Below, piece after piece: positions 52,563 to 61,730 of a stretch of 64,000 nt of DNA. The stretch comes from Hyphomicrobium sp. GTDB lineage: Bacteria > Pseudomonadota > Alphaproteobacteria > Rhizobiales > Hyphomicrobiaceae. A model generated the notes under the pieces. That model saw nothing but the letters and a program-made list of their open reading frames with translations, did not search any database and was not told the DNA's origin. Position 1 is the stretch's first letter, and every line of letters starts with the position of its first letter. Location of the stretch: contig JALHMJ010000001.1 in assembly GCA_022844105.1 (NCBI GenBank), positions 124,001 to 188,000 of the forward strand. The letters are read 5' to 3'. The position numbers and the translations under genes were made by a program.

Positions 52563-54293
52563 CTACCAGCGACGTTCAAACTTCTTGCGCAGCCAAATGG
52601 ATATTCCGTTCATCAGGAAGAGGACGGCGAGGAGCACCAAGATGGCCGCCGCCGTCTTCATTTTGAAGGCCGGTTCGGGAAGGTCAGACCAGAGGAAGAT
52701 CTGGACGGGCAGAACGGTAGCAGCCTGAGTGAGACTGGTCGGGACGTCGACGATGAACGCAATCATGCCGATCATCAGAAGCGGCGCTGTTTCGCCCAGG
52801 GCGTGCGCCATTCCGATAATTGTGCCGGTCATGATGCCCGGCATCGCCAGCGGCAGGACATGATGAAAGACGGCTTGTTGATGCGAAGCCCCAACGCCGA
52901 GTGCGGCCTCGCGGATTGATGGGGGGACTGATTTCAAAGCTGCCCGCGAGGCGATGATGATTGTTGGCAGCACAAGCAGGGCCAGGACGAGGCCGCCGAC
53001 GAGTGGCGCCGACCGGGGCAAGCCGAAGAAATTCAAGAAGACCGCCAGACCCAGGAGACCGAAAACGATTGAGGGCACCGCAGCCAGATTGTTGATGTTG
53101 ATTTCGATGAGTTCCGTGAAGCGATTTTTTGGAGCAAACTCCTCCAGGTAAATGGCCGCGAGAACGCCGATCGGTAAGCACAGCCCGATGGTCACTAGGA
53201 GCGTCAGAATTGAACCGACGAGTGCACCCTGAATGCCGGCAAGTTCTGCCTCTCGGCTGTCGCCGCGGGTGAAGAACGCCCAGTTGAACTTGCTTTCAAT
53301 CAGGCCTTTCGACTTTAGCTGTTCCAAGAACGTCGCGGCGCGATCGTTCATGTTGCGATCAGCCTCGGGCCGGTCGTAGACGCGGATCTGCCAAGTTCCC
53401 GGAGCGGCCTCAGCCGTCGTTGTGAGTGGGACGATGACATCACCGCGAACCGATGTCGGGGTCATTTCTTTGACCTTGACGACGCCGCCGTTGATGGCGA
53501 CGAGACGGCTGGCGGTCTTGGAATCGAGCGTTTCGGACGCGGTACCAGCCGCGCGTTGGCGAAGTTCGGCGGCCTGCGCCTTGAGATCGGCAAGGCTTTC
53601 CGCCGAAGCACCGCGTCCCGCGCGAAGTGCGATGTTTTTTTCCAGCGCAACCGCCGAATTTACGAGTTCTGCTTTGATCAGAGCCACGTCATCAGCGAAG
53701 TCATTCCCGCTGACGAGAATGGTGATGTCACCGGTTGTCGCAGAAGGCGTCGCGCTACCGCGCGTATCGGCAAAGACCCGTACTGCACTCTCGGTTTCTT
53801 TCAAGAAGATATCGGCTTGGTCGGCCAAGAGCAGCGGTGTCCTGATGCGTTGCCCCAACAGGGACGGATTGGCCAAGACCATTTCGCGCAGATCGTCTCC
53901 GGCGCCCGAACTGAGAAGCCCATTCAGTTCCTTTTTCAGTTGCCGTTCGTTAATGCCGGGAATGGCGTCCGCGAGAGCTGCGCGGGCGACGGCCGAGTAG
54001 TCGCCGGCGCGCAGCGCTTCGGGCGTGCCTTTGCCCTGCGGATCAATCTTGGCAGCGTCCACCAAAACTTCGGTCACAAGGTAGTTCTGGAAAAAGCCCG
54101 GAACACCGCGCGAGACGATACTGGTCAGAAGGGCCAACAGGAATGACGTCGTTATGACCAATGCAACGATACCGTAAGCCTTGAAACGGGCTTCGGATTT
54201 GTAACGGCCGCGCAACCGCGCCTTAGACTCGGCGCTGTCGAACTCGACCCGCCGAATGCTGGATGGAAATTCGCCCGAGGTGATATCAGTCAT
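52563..54293 (-). CDS. pstA: Phosphate ABC transporter permease PstA (long, DUF3333 type)
   Basis: An inner-membrane permease subunit of 576 residues, about twice the length of E. coli PstA. After the first membrane segment (about 40-60) comes a periplasmic region of about 290 residues, the DUF3333-type insertion known from alphaproteobacteria. Then follow five membrane helices with the permease EAA-like loop ([26 protein letters not shown]). It overlaps pstC by 8 bases. The insertion contains coiled-coil-like stretches ([15 protein letters not shown] type). Confidence 0.94.
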   Translation of the reverse strand: MTDITSGEFPSSIRRVEFDSAESKARLRGRYKSEARFKAYGIVALVITTSFLLALLTSIVSRGVPGFFQNYLVTEVLVDAAKIDPQGKGTPEALRAGDYSAVARAALADAIPGINERQLKKELNGLLSSGAGDDLREMVLANPSLLGQRIRTPLLLADQADIFLKETESAVRVFADTRGSATPSATTGDITILVSGNDFADDVALIKAELVNSAVALEKNIALRAGRGASAESLADLKAQAAELRQRAAGTASETLDSKTASRLVAINGGVVKVKEMTPTSVRGDVIVPLTTTAEAAPGTWQIRVYDRPEADRNMNDRAATFLEQLKSKGLIESKFNWAFFTRGDSREAELAGIQGALVGSILTLLVTIGLCLPIGVLAAIYLEEFAPKNRFTELIEININNLAAVPSIVFGLLGLAVFLNFFGLPRSAPLVGGLVLALLVLPTIIIASRAALKSVPPSIREAALGVGASHQQAVFHHVLPLAMPGIMTGTIIGMAHALGETAPLLMIGMIAFIVDVPTSLTQAATVLPVQIFLWSDLPEPAFKMKTAAAILVLLAVLFLMNGISIWLRKKFERRW

Positions 54294-55677
54294 ATTGCTC
54301 TCGATATTTCTGGACCACCTTCAGTGCGATGTAGTTGAGCACCAAGGTCACAAAGAAGAGGACGAAGCCGAGTGCAAATGCCGCCAGCGTTTTGGCACTG
54401 TCAAATTCCTGATCGCCGACCAGAATGGTTTTGATCTGAACGGTGATGGTCGTGACGGCCTCGAGCGGATTGAACGTCAGGTTTGCCGCAAGGCCCGCGG
54501 CCATCACCACGATCATGGTTTCGCCAATGGCGCGGCTGATGGCCAACATGAAAGCGGAGACGATGCCCGGCAGTGCGGCCGGAAGAATGACCTGACGGAT
54601 GGTTTCCGACTTCGTCGCGCCCATGGCATAAGCGCCATCTCGGAGTGATTGCGGAACGGCATTGATGACGTCGTCGGACAGCGATGAGATGAATGGGATG
54701 ATCATCATGCCCATCACCACGCCAGCGGCGAGCGCGCTTTCCGATGCGACGTTCAAACCGAAAGTCTCGCCCCAGCCGCGAATGAACGGAGCGACCGTTA
54801 GAGCCGCGAAGAACCCGAGGACGACGGTGGGGATGCCAGCCAGAATTTCAAGAATTGGCTTGGCGATGGCCCGGAACCGCGGGGACGCATACTCGGCGAG
54901 ATAGATGGCGGAGAACAAACCCAGCGGACCTGCAACCGCAATAGCGATCGTGGTGATCAGAAGCGTGCCGGTCAGCAGCGGCAAGAAGCCGTAAGCGGTT
55001 TGAATTTCGCCCTGGTCGGCGCGCAGAGCGGCCTGAGGGTTCCACTCGGTGCCGAACAGGAATTCAAAGACGGTAGGTTTGCCTGTGATAGCGGGGTCAA
55101 AGAAGAACCGGTACGTCTCGCCGACGACTGAAAAGACAATCCCGATCGTGGTCAGAACGGCGATCGTCGCGCACACCCACAAAAGACCGTGAACCAGCTT
55201 TTCGAAGCCGTTGCGAGCGCGAAAGTTCATTGAGACGCGGCTAAGTCCCCATGACAAACCGGCTAGGCCGGTGAACGTACCGATCGCGAGTGTTATCCAC
55301 TGACCAGCCGACAGAACCGACGCATAGCCCGCCGCAGCGCTCTGAATCTCGGCACTGGAGGAATTGATGGGGCCGCCGGCAGCGATATTGAATGCTTCGC
55401 GCAGCGCAGCGCCCTGTTTCAAGACATCGTTCTGGACGTCACCGGGGAGCGCGGCTATCGCGGTTTGAGTGGCGAAATAGCTGGCCAGCTGACTTCCAAT
55501 CAGGAAGCAAATCAGGGCCGGAAGCATAGCCAAAGCCGCCGTGTAGAGGCCATGATACGCCGGCAGCGAATGCATTTCGGCATAGTTGCCGCCAGCAATC
55601 GATCGGGCCCGGGCGCTGGATATGACATATCCCGCGGTCAAAAGAGCCAAGATCAGCAGCGCATACCACCCAGCCAT
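54286..55677 (-). CDS. pstC: Phosphate ABC transporter permease PstC
   Basis: An inner-membrane permease of 463 residues from ATG 55677 (AAGGA 9 bases upstream). N-terminal helices and a periplasmic loop precede the permease core with the EAA-like loop DGAYAMGATKSETIRQVILPAALPG. It is longer than the E. coli protein, as usual for alphaproteobacteria. A TTG at 55701 is an alternative start. It is preceded by a strong hairpin at 55757-55790 that separates it from pstS. Confidence 0.94.
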   Translation of the reverse strand: MAGWYALLILALLTAGYVISSARARSIAGGNYAEMHSLPAYHGLYTAALAMLPALICFLIGSQLASYFATQTAIAALPGDVQNDVLKQGAALREAFNIAAGGPINSSSAEIQSAAAGYASVLSAGQWITLAIGTFTGLAGLSWGLSRVSMNFRARNGFEKLVHGLLWVCATIAVLTTIGIVFSVVGETYRFFFDPAITGKPTVFEFLFGTEWNPQAALRADQGEIQTAYGFLPLLTGTLLITTIAIAVAGPLGLFSAIYLAEYASPRFRAIAKPILEILAGIPTVVLGFFAALTVAPFIRGWGETFGLNVASESALAAGVVMGMMIIPFISSLSDDVINAVPQSLRDGAYAMGATKSETIRQVILPAALPGIVSAFMLAISRAIGETMIVVMAAGLAANLTFNPLEAVTTITVQIKTILVGDQEFDSAKTLAAFALGFVLFFVTLVLNYIALKVVQKYREQYD

Positions 55678-55756
55678 CGCCAACGTTCCTTCGTGAACCA
55701 AGCGGCTAACGAGCCGGTCGCGTGTCGCACTTCAAGTCGTGCTCAATCAGTGTGTC

Positions 55757-55790
55757 GGGGCGGCGCACAGTACCTGCTCTGCGCCGCCCC
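55757..55790 (-). other. 11-bp perfect hairpin between pstS and pstC
   Basis: GGGGCGGCGCA (55757-55767) pairs with TGCGCCGCCCC (55780-55790) around a 12-base loop. No T-tract follows on the minus strand, so it is not a clean terminator. In a pstS-pstC transcript it would lie directly after the pstS stop, where such structures protect the upstream message from 3' exonucleases or cause partial attenuation. Confidence 0.7.
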
Positions 55791-55799
55791 AAGCTTGAG

Positions 55800-56858
55800 T
55801 TATTTCAGTTCATCAGCCTTGAGCGTCACACCTTCGTTGGCTGCTTTGGCAGATTTAGCAAAGGCTTCCTTCGGTAGAGCAACGAGGCCCTTTTCCGTGA
55901 GATAGCCTTCTTCGCCCAGTGCCTTTTCAGACGTGTATTCGGCGATGAATTTGTCGAGGCCCGGGATCACGCCAATGTGCGCCTTTTTAAAATAAACGAA
56001 CAGAGGCCTCGCACCTTTGTACTTACCGCCGGAGATGTTTTCGAATGTCGGCTCTGCGCCTTCGATTGAGACACCGCGCAGTTTGTCGGCATTTTCTTCC
56101 AGGAAGGAGTATCCGAAAATACCAAAGGCGTTCTTGTTGCCTTCGAGCTTCTGGACGATCACGTTATCGTTCTCACCGGCTTCGACGTAGGCGCCGTCCT
56201 TGCGGATCGACTTCCAGACCTTCTCAAAATCCTTGGTCTTTGCTTCCTCGTCCTTCTTCTTCATCGCTTTGAGGCTGTCGAAGGCTTCGGCGCCCTTTTC
56301 AAGGAAAAGTTCGTGGAACGAGTCGCGCGTGCCTGAGGTCGGCGGGGGCCCAAGAACTTCGATTTTGGTCGCCGGCAGCGACGGATCGATATCCGACCAA
56401 TTCTTATATGGGTTGTCGACCAGTTCACCCTTGTCGTTGGGAACCTTCTCGGCGAGCGCCTGGAAGACCTGCTTACGCGTCAGGTTGAGAGCTGGGCCGT
56501 CCTTTGACTGGGCAATCGTCAGGCCATCGAAGCCGACCGTGAGTTCGATGATATCCTTGACACCGTTCTTATCGCATAGTTCGAATTCGCTTTTCTTGAT
56601 ACGGCGCGAGGCGTTCGAAGCGTCTGCTTTATCGACGCCGACACCTTCACAGAAAATCTTGAAGCCGCCGCCCGTGCCGGTCGATTCAACAACCGGAGTT
56701 TTGCCACCTGACGATTTGCCGAATTGTTCGGCGACGGCTGTCGTGAATGGGTAGACGGTCGAGGATCCGACGACGCGGATCTGGTCCCGGGCCTCGGCGG
56801 CGGTTGCGAATGCGCAAGCGCTCACGACTGCAAGCGCGAGAATGGGTGCCTTGTTCAT
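55800..56858 (-). CDS. pstS: Phosphate-binding periplasmic protein PstS
   Basis: The periplasmic high-affinity phosphate receptor of the Pst system. 352 residues with a signal peptide (ILALAVVSACAFATAAEA-RD). Phosphate-coordinating loops are visible: GSSTVYPFT, STGTGGGFK and PTSGTRDSFHE. Two Cys (IFCEGVGV and FELCDKNG) probably form a disulfide. AGGAG lies 9 bases before the ATG. It is separated from phoR by 155 AT-rich bases that probably carry its promoter. Confidence 0.96.
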   Translation of the reverse strand: MNKAPILALAVVSACAFATAAEARDQIRVVGSSTVYPFTTAVAEQFGKSSGGKTPVVESTGTGGGFKIFCEGVGVDKADASNASRRIKKSEFELCDKNGVKDIIELTVGFDGLTIAQSKDGPALNLTRKQVFQALAEKVPNDKGELVDNPYKNWSDIDPSLPATKIEVLGPPPTSGTRDSFHELFLEKGAEAFDSLKAMKKKDEEAKTKDFEKVWKSIRKDGAYVEAGENDNVIVQKLEGNKNAFGIFGYSFLEENADKLRGVSIEGAEPTFENISGGKYKGARPLFVYFKKAHIGVIPGLDKFIAEYTSEKALGEEGYLTEKGLVALPKEAFAKSAKAANEGVTLKADELK

Positions 56859-56944
56859 AAAGGAAAACTCCTATTGTCTGGAGGGGCGCTACGTCCAGCC
56901 TCCGGCATCGATGCGCGCAGGGACAATTAACGACCTGAGGCAAA

Positions 56945-56965
56945 TCTTTTATGACAGGCTAAGTT
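56945..56965 (-). promoter_or_regulatory. Possible partial Pho box upstream of pstS
   Basis: On the minus strand CTGTCAT (56957-56951) followed by AAAA is a perfect PhoB half-site. The expected second CTGTCAT at 11-bp spacing is not convincing on either side. The surrounding sequence is AT-rich and lies about 90 bases upstream of the pstS ATG, where a PhoB-dependent promoter would be expected. Confidence 0.35.
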
Positions 56966-57013
56966 GCTGAAATATATTGTTAAAATAAAAGTGCAACAAT
57001 GTGGTTGCCCGTA

Positions 57014-58270
57014 TCAGGCCGAAAGCGCCTCAAGCACGACCTTAAACTCCGACCCGCGACCGAGATTCGAGCTGATTTCGAGTTCGCCGTGGTGGCGATT
57101 GAGGATGTGCTTGACGATGGCCAGCCCTAGCCCCGTGCCGCCCTGTTCGCGGCTGCGGGCGGTATCCACCCGGTAGAAACGCTCTGTCAGGCGAGGCAGG
57201 TGCTCGGGGGCGATACCGGGACCGTCGTCGACGACCGTGACGACCAGGGCACGGCGGGCCCCCTGAGCCGCCGAACGCTCGCTAAACTTGACTTCAACCA
57301 GACCACCGTCGCGGCCATATTTGATCGCGTTGTGGACCAAGTTCTGCATCACCTGTTCGAGTTCGTAGCGGTCACCACGAACGCGTGCCGACACATTGGC
57401 GGGAATATACTTGAGTTCGATTTTGGCCTTCCTGGCGAGCGGGTCTAGCCCGCGGATCACATGCGCGACGACCTCACCGACATCGACCTCACCTTCAGGT
57501 CTCAGATGGGCCCGCATCTCGATGCGGCTCAACGATAAGAGATCGTCGAGGATGCGGTTCATGCGCTGGGCCTGTGTGGCCATGACGGCGAGAAATTGTT
57601 TGCGGGCCGTGGCATCGTCGCGCGCCGGACCGAGCAGGGTTTCAATGAAGCCCTTGATCGACGCCAAGGGAGTGCGCAACTCGTGGCTGGCATTAGCGAT
57701 GAAGTCGGCGCGCAGTTGCGCCAGCCTCGATTGTTCGCTGGTGTCGCGGAATTGAATGAGCAGCATTGGCCCGGTTAGAGGGCTCGATGTCACGATGAAG
57801 CGCCGCCCCTGAAGCATGCGCTCCGTTATCTCAGTCGATTCGCTGCGACCCTCGGCAAATACGCGATCAATTGATTGCATCAGCTCGGGGTTCCGCGTCG
57901 CGAGCGCCATCGGGTCGCCGGTGGAAATTGTTGGAAAAAGGTCTGCGGCGTGCCGATTGAAAACGAGGATGCGGCGCTGCGCATCGAGTACGATGGCGGC
58001 AATGTCGAGCGCGCGAACGATTTCTCCTAAATCGGCGATTGGTGCGGAGCCGGGTCCAACCGCTGCGGCGGCGGGAATGGTTCCGTCGGGATCGCGGCCG
58101 GCACGCCAGCCTGAAAAGACCGCCGCCATGAAGATCGGGGCCTCAAGGCCGTGAAACGAGCCCGACCACGCCACAATTGCCGCAATCCCCAGTGTCGCGA
58201 GACAAATCGGAACAAGCCCGCGCAAAGCCGGCGACAAATGCGAAAGTTTGGAATGCGGCCTTATCCTCAT
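57014..58270 (-). CDS. phoR: Phosphate regulon sensor histidine kinase PhoR
   Basis: An inner-membrane kinase of 418 residues: two N-terminal hydrophobic segments (about 17-55), a PAS domain (about 80-180), a HisKA domain with phospho-accepting His196 in NASHELRTPLASIKGF, and a HATPase_c domain with NLVHNAIKYG (N box), DDGPGIAPEHL (G1) and GTGLGLAIVKHI (G2). It phosphorylates PhoB when phosphate is scarce. It is upstream of pstS on the same strand, while phoB lies at the far end, so kinase and regulator flank the transporter genes. Confidence 0.94.
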   Translation of the reverse strand: MRIRPHSKLSHLSPALRGLVPICLATLGIAAIVAWSGSFHGLEAPIFMAAVFSGWRAGRDPDGTIPAAAAVGPGSAPIADLGEIVRALDIAAIVLDAQRRILVFNRHAADLFPTISTGDPMALATRNPELMQSIDRVFAEGRSESTEITERMLQGRRFIVTSSPLTGPMLLIQFRDTSEQSRLAQLRADFIANASHELRTPLASIKGFIETLLGPARDDATARKQFLAVMATQAQRMNRILDDLLSLSRIEMRAHLRPEGEVDVGEVVAHVIRGLDPLARKAKIELKYIPANVSARVRGDRYELEQVMQNLVHNAIKYGRDGGLVEVKFSERSAAQGARRALVVTVVDDGPGIAPEHLPRLTERFYRVDTARSREQGGTGLGLAIVKHILNRHHGELEISSNLGRGSEFKVVLEALSA

Positions 58271-58319
58271 GGCCGTTTCTATATTCGGATACCCGCCGCG
58301 GCGCCACTGCGGGGTGCTT

Positions 58320-58562
58320 TCAAATCACATTATGTGAACCGTCGCAGTAGGGTTCATCGTCCGTGGTCTTGCAACCGCACAGGTTGAACGTGCCGCTCGA
58401 TGGAGGGGTGAAGGCCAGTGGTTCGATGCCCGTGGTCTTGTGTGCGCCATCACAAAAGGGCTGCCGCTGTGAACGCCCGCAGCGGCAGTAGTAGTAGGTC
58501 TTGCCTTCGATCAGCTCGACTTGATAGGGCCCCTTTTGCGCGACGATTGGTTCCTCGGCCAT
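58320..58562 (-). CDS. Dual CDGSH iron-sulfur domain protein
   Basis: An 80-residue protein with two CDGSH-type [2Fe-2S] motifs: CRCGRSQRQPFCDGAH at about 27-42 and CGCKTTDDEPYCDGSH at about 62-77. Each gives three Cys plus one His for cluster binding. ATG 58562 follows GGGGA at about 6 bases. Two-motif members are found in many bacteria, with proposed roles in redox sensing or electron transfer. It lies between phoR and the sox genes, all on the minus strand. Confidence 0.92.
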   Translation of the reverse strand: MAEEPIVAQKGPYQVELIEGKTYYYCRCGRSQRQPFCDGAHKTTGIEPLAFTPPSSGTFNLCGCKTTDDEPYCDGSHNVI

Positions 58563-58688
58563 GATGTTCCCCTCGTCTGGCACGGCGGCCGCCGGTGCGT
58601 GTGATGATGACCCGAGGCGTAGCGGCTTACGGCTTCTGCGACAAGCGGATCGGCTCAGTTTTGATACAGGTCAGTGGTGGCATCACCC

Positions 58689-59012
58689 TCAGGCGACGTT
58701 GAGAGGCGTGCGCTCGATGGTCGTGTGGCCGTCGTCGTCTTCCCAGGTGAAGACAAACTCACCCGGCCCGGGCACCCGCATGTAGAACGCTACGAACGGG
58801 TTGGACGATATTCCCGGCCCGAACTCGGCGCTGAAAACAGGGATGCTGGCAAAAGTCACGGTTAACGACTTGACGATATTGCGCGGGATCACCTGACCGG
58901 CGGCATCCTTGCGATTGCCGGTTTCCATGACGTGATTGATGAGCGCGCGGATCTCGATGACGTCGCCCACCGCCGGATTTTCGGGCAGCTTTATGCGGGT
59001 TTTGTTGGTCAT
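58689..59012 (-). CDS. soxZ: Sulfur carrier complex protein SoxZ
   Basis: A 107-residue periplasmic partner of SoxY, which carries sulfur intermediates during thiosulfate or sulfide oxidation. The immunoglobulin-like SoxZ features are seen: NPAVGDVIEIRALINHVMETG, IPRNIVKSLTVTF and NPFVAFYMRVPGPGEFVFTWEDDDG. It lacks its own signal peptide, as usual, and is exported with SoxY. It follows soxY by 6 bases. Confidence 0.95.
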   Translation of the reverse strand: MTNKTRIKLPENPAVGDVIEIRALINHVMETGNRKDAAGQVIPRNIVKSLTVTFASIPVFSAEFGPGISSNPFVAFYMRVPGPGEFVFTWEDDDGHTTIERTPLNVA

Positions 59013-59018
59013 CGGCGC

Positions 59019-59612
59019 CTACTCATTGCCGCAGCCACCGATTGTCACCTCAACTTTGCGGACAGCGACCAGCAATTGTCCGGTGAAGAGTTCGGCAACA
59101 GCGACCACGTCTTGGGTTTTGGCAAGTCGCATGCGGCCGGAGACAGATGCCTTGCCGGTTGCGGGAATGAGGTGGAACTTCGCCACGGCAGCCTGCGGAT
59201 TGGCGCTCGACAGGAGATGCAGCGTGCGAACGTAGTCCGCATCCGTCATGGGGCTTTCGACGGCCAGGGTGTAGGGCACGACGTTGCCATTCTCGGCCAA
59301 TTCCGGAAGCTCGATTGTGAGTGGTCCGTCGAGGACGGGTTCGGCGTCGGCAAGAACCTCCTGCAAGACTTGCTCGAATTGCGGCGAATGAGAGAGCCCA
59401 GGCGAAACTGGAATGCGGCCGGCGAGACTTGGGGCAGGGCTCGCACCACCCGGTGCCGGCGACGTTGCGGAACTGTTGGTCTCAGCGTGTCCTGGGGCCG
59501 ATCGCAGCATCAGCGCCAACATGGCCGCAGACGCACCTCCGACCATAAAATCCCGGCGGGCGAAAACACGGACACGTCGTTCCGGGGCATGTTTTTTGAC
59601 GTCGGTCAGCAT
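59019..59612 (-). CDS. soxY: Sulfur carrier complex protein SoxY
   Basis: The covalent sulfur carrier of the Sox pathway. The twin-arginine signal (RRDFMVGGASAAMLALML) directs export of the SoxYZ heterodimer. The C-terminus ends IGGCGNE, with the sulfur-binding Cys in the GGCG swinging arm four residues from the end. The body has VPYTLAVESPM and YVRTLHLLSSANPQ. A Pro/Ser linker follows the signal. The start is uncertain (ATG 59612 or ATG 59627; neither has a clear site). It is divergent from the soxS-like gene. Confidence 0.92.
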   Translation of the reverse strand: MLTDVKKHAPERRVRVFARRDFMVGGASAAMLALMLRSAPGHAETNSSATSPAPGGASPAPSLAGRIPVSPGLSHSPQFEQVLQEVLADAEPVLDGPLTIELPELAENGNVVPYTLAVESPMTDADYVRTLHLLSSANPQAAVAKFHLIPATGKASVSGRMRLAKTQDVVAVAELFTGQLLVAVRKVEVTIGGCGNE

Positions 59613-59773
59613 CGCAATTGCGTGCATATCACAGACGATGGAGATGTTTCCACGACAACCGGACAATCAAGGATTACGTCTCGGTTAGGATAGCCCGGTT
59701 CGGCTTCTCACGGTGCTGTGTCACTGCTACGGTTGGCCAGTTAAGTCGTTCCCCGACAAGCCGGAGTGCACCC

Positions 59774-60175
59774 GTGCGTGGCGTTCTGATTTTACTCATC
59801 GCCATCGTGGCGTCCGTCGCGGTCGGGGCAGCCGCCCTGCGCGCGCAGCCGCCGAGCGGCGGGACATCTGACAGCGCGCCAACTGTTGGATTGATCATGG
59901 TTGACGATCCGGCGTGTAGCTATTGCAAGCGCTGGCACCGCGATGTCGGAGGAGGGTATGGCCGCACTGCGGAGGGCCGGGCCGCACCGCTCCAGCGGGT
60001 CGGCCGAGATGCCAAAGTTCTGCGGAATTTCGCGGTGGTCGTCTACACGCCAACGTTCATTTTGGTGCGTGACGGGCGCGAAGTGGGCCGGATCACAGGT
60101 TATCCCGGGCAGTTTTATTTTTGGGAAGAGTTGGCGAGCTTGATGTCGTCGGCCGGTATCAGCATAAAGGGATGA
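59774..60175 (+). CDS. soxS: Periplasmic thioredoxin-like protein, SoxS type
   Basis: A 133-residue thioredoxin-fold protein with a hydrophobic N-terminal signal or anchor (VLILLIAIVASVAVGAAAL). The active site is ACSYCKRWH, a CxxC, followed by the cis-Pro loop TPTFILVRDGREVGRITGYPGQFYFW. It resembles SoxS of Paracoccus, which reduces the SoxY cysteine to keep the carrier active. GTG 59774 is chosen because GGAG is 7 bases upstream. The next gene starts 4 bases after the stop, so it is cotranscribed with the flavoprotein. Confidence 0.82.
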   Translation: MRGVLILLIAIVASVAVGAAALRAQPPSGGTSDSAPTVGLIMVDDPACSYCKRWHRDVGGGYGRTAEGRAAPLQRVGRDAKVLRNFAVVVYTPTFILVRDGREVGRITGYPGQFYFWEELASLMSSAGISIKG

Positions 60176-60179
60176 CGGC

Positions 60180-61517
60180 ATGGGTCTTGATCTGACGCGC
60201 CGCGAATTCGGAGCGGGTCTGGCCCTGGCGATGAGCGGTCTTCTGGCTCGTCCGGCACTAGCCCGCGGTCAAGCAAAAGTCGTCGTGATCGGGGGCGGCG
60301 CGGGCGGCGCGACGGTCGCGGGAGCCTTGAAGTCCAGTATTCCCGCGCTCGAAGTGACGCTTATCGAACCGCAGTCGCAATATACCAGCTGCTTTTTCTC
60401 CAACCCTTACATCGGCGGCCTTATCAACCGGGATGTGCTGACGCATGGCTATGCCGGGCTCACGCATCTGGGTGTGAAGGTGGTGCACGATCGTGCGGAT
60501 GCGATCGACACGAATAAGAAAACGGTCACGCTGAGAAACAAGTCGATACTCGACTACGACCGGCTCGTCGTCGCTCCAGGGATTGATTTCAAGTGGGATG
60601 CAATAGAGGGCTATTCCGAAGAGGTTGCGCAAACGATGCCGCATGCGTGGCGGGGCGGTGACCAAAGTTATGCGCTGCGCAAGCGCCTGGAGACGATGGA
60701 GGACGGCGGCACGGTCGTCATCGCGGTTCCCAAGATGCCCTATCGCTGTCCGCCTGGACCCTACGAGCGGGCCTGCCTGATCGCAAATTATTTGCAACAG
60801 GCAAAGCCGAAGTCGAAGGTCATCATCCTCGACGCCAAATTGACGTTCTCCAAACAAGCCGCGTTCTTGGAAGCTTTTGAGCACTACTACAAGGACATCA
60901 TCGAACTTAATCTCTCCAACGACATCGACGATTTTACCGTGACTCGTGTCGACCCGGGCGACGGTGCAATCCAGACTAAGGCGGGGCTCACCATCAAGGC
61001 CGCGGTGGGCAATATCATCCCGCCGCAGACGGCCGGCGCCATTGCGGTTCAGTCAGGCCTGGCAGATGGAGACTGGTGTCCGATCGAGCCGGATAGTTTC
61101 CAGTCGGCAAAGGCGCCAGGCGTCTATGTTCTAGGGGACAGTGCGATTGCCGCCGATATGCCAAAGTCGGCCTTTTCTGCTCATAGTCAAGGGCTTGGCG
61201 TTGCCGCACATATCGCCGCTGAGTTGGAGGCGCGCCGGCCGGATCCCGGACGGTATCGCAATACCTGCTGGTCGATCGTCGCACCGGACGACGCAATCAA
61301 GATCGGGGCTGATTACGCGGCTGGCGTCCTCGCTGGCAACAAGACCGGACTGGTGCCTTCGAACGCGTTCGTCTCCAAGCCCGGTGAAAGCCAGCAAGTT
61401 CGCAAGATCGTCTACGATGAAACCTTCGCGTGGTACCCCACACTCATTACGCAGATATTTAAAAAGGAAATGGTTGGGGTTCCGGCCGCCATAAAATCCG
61501 GTAATCTGAAAAGATAA
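60180..61517 (+). CDS. soxF: Flavocytochrome c sulfide dehydrogenase flavoprotein (SoxF/FccB)
   Basis: A periplasmic FAD protein of 445 residues that oxidises sulfide. The Tat signal TRREFGAGLALAMSG is followed by the FAD motif VVVIGGGAGGATVAGAL. It has the CFFSNPYIGGL and CPPGPYERACL segments typical of FccB/SoxF (the latter Cys likely redox active, pairing with RNTCWS), the LGDSAIAADMPKSAFSAHSQG FAD loop, and a C-terminal domain ending in KSGNLKR. The usual partner cytochrome (SoxE/FccA) is not in the window. It is directly downstream of the soxS-like gene. Confidence 0.9.
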   Translation: MGLDLTRREFGAGLALAMSGLLARPALARGQAKVVVIGGGAGGATVAGALKSSIPALEVTLIEPQSQYTSCFFSNPYIGGLINRDVLTHGYAGLTHLGVKVVHDRADAIDTNKKTVTLRNKSILDYDRLVVAPGIDFKWDAIEGYSEEVAQTMPHAWRGGDQSYALRKRLETMEDGGTVVIAVPKMPYRCPPGPYERACLIANYLQQAKPKSKVIILDAKLTFSKQAAFLEAFEHYYKDIIELNLSNDIDDFTVTRVDPGDGAIQTKAGLTIKAAVGNIIPPQTAGAIAVQSGLADGDWCPIEPDSFQSAKAPGVYVLGDSAIAADMPKSAFSAHSQGLGVAAHIAAELEARRPDPGRYRNTCWSIVAPDDAIKIGADYAAGVLAGNKTGLVPSNAFVSKPGESQQVRKIVYDETFAWYPTLITQIFKKEMVGVPAAIKSGNLKR

Positions 61518-61730
61518 CGATCGGGCCAAACAGAGTGGTTGTGCAACCCGAGCGCGGCTACGGTTGTTTCGGCGGTGGTCGCCACTAGTTAAGTCCTTGT
61601 GATGACATTGCCTGCCATGCTTTTTGGCGTGGCGGCGGCCCGACCGGCGGGATCGTCCGCGCGTTGCGGCAATCACAGCCACAGCCCTTAGCGGGCACGG
61701 AAAGGGCGTAACGCCCTGGAGGTTCAGCGC

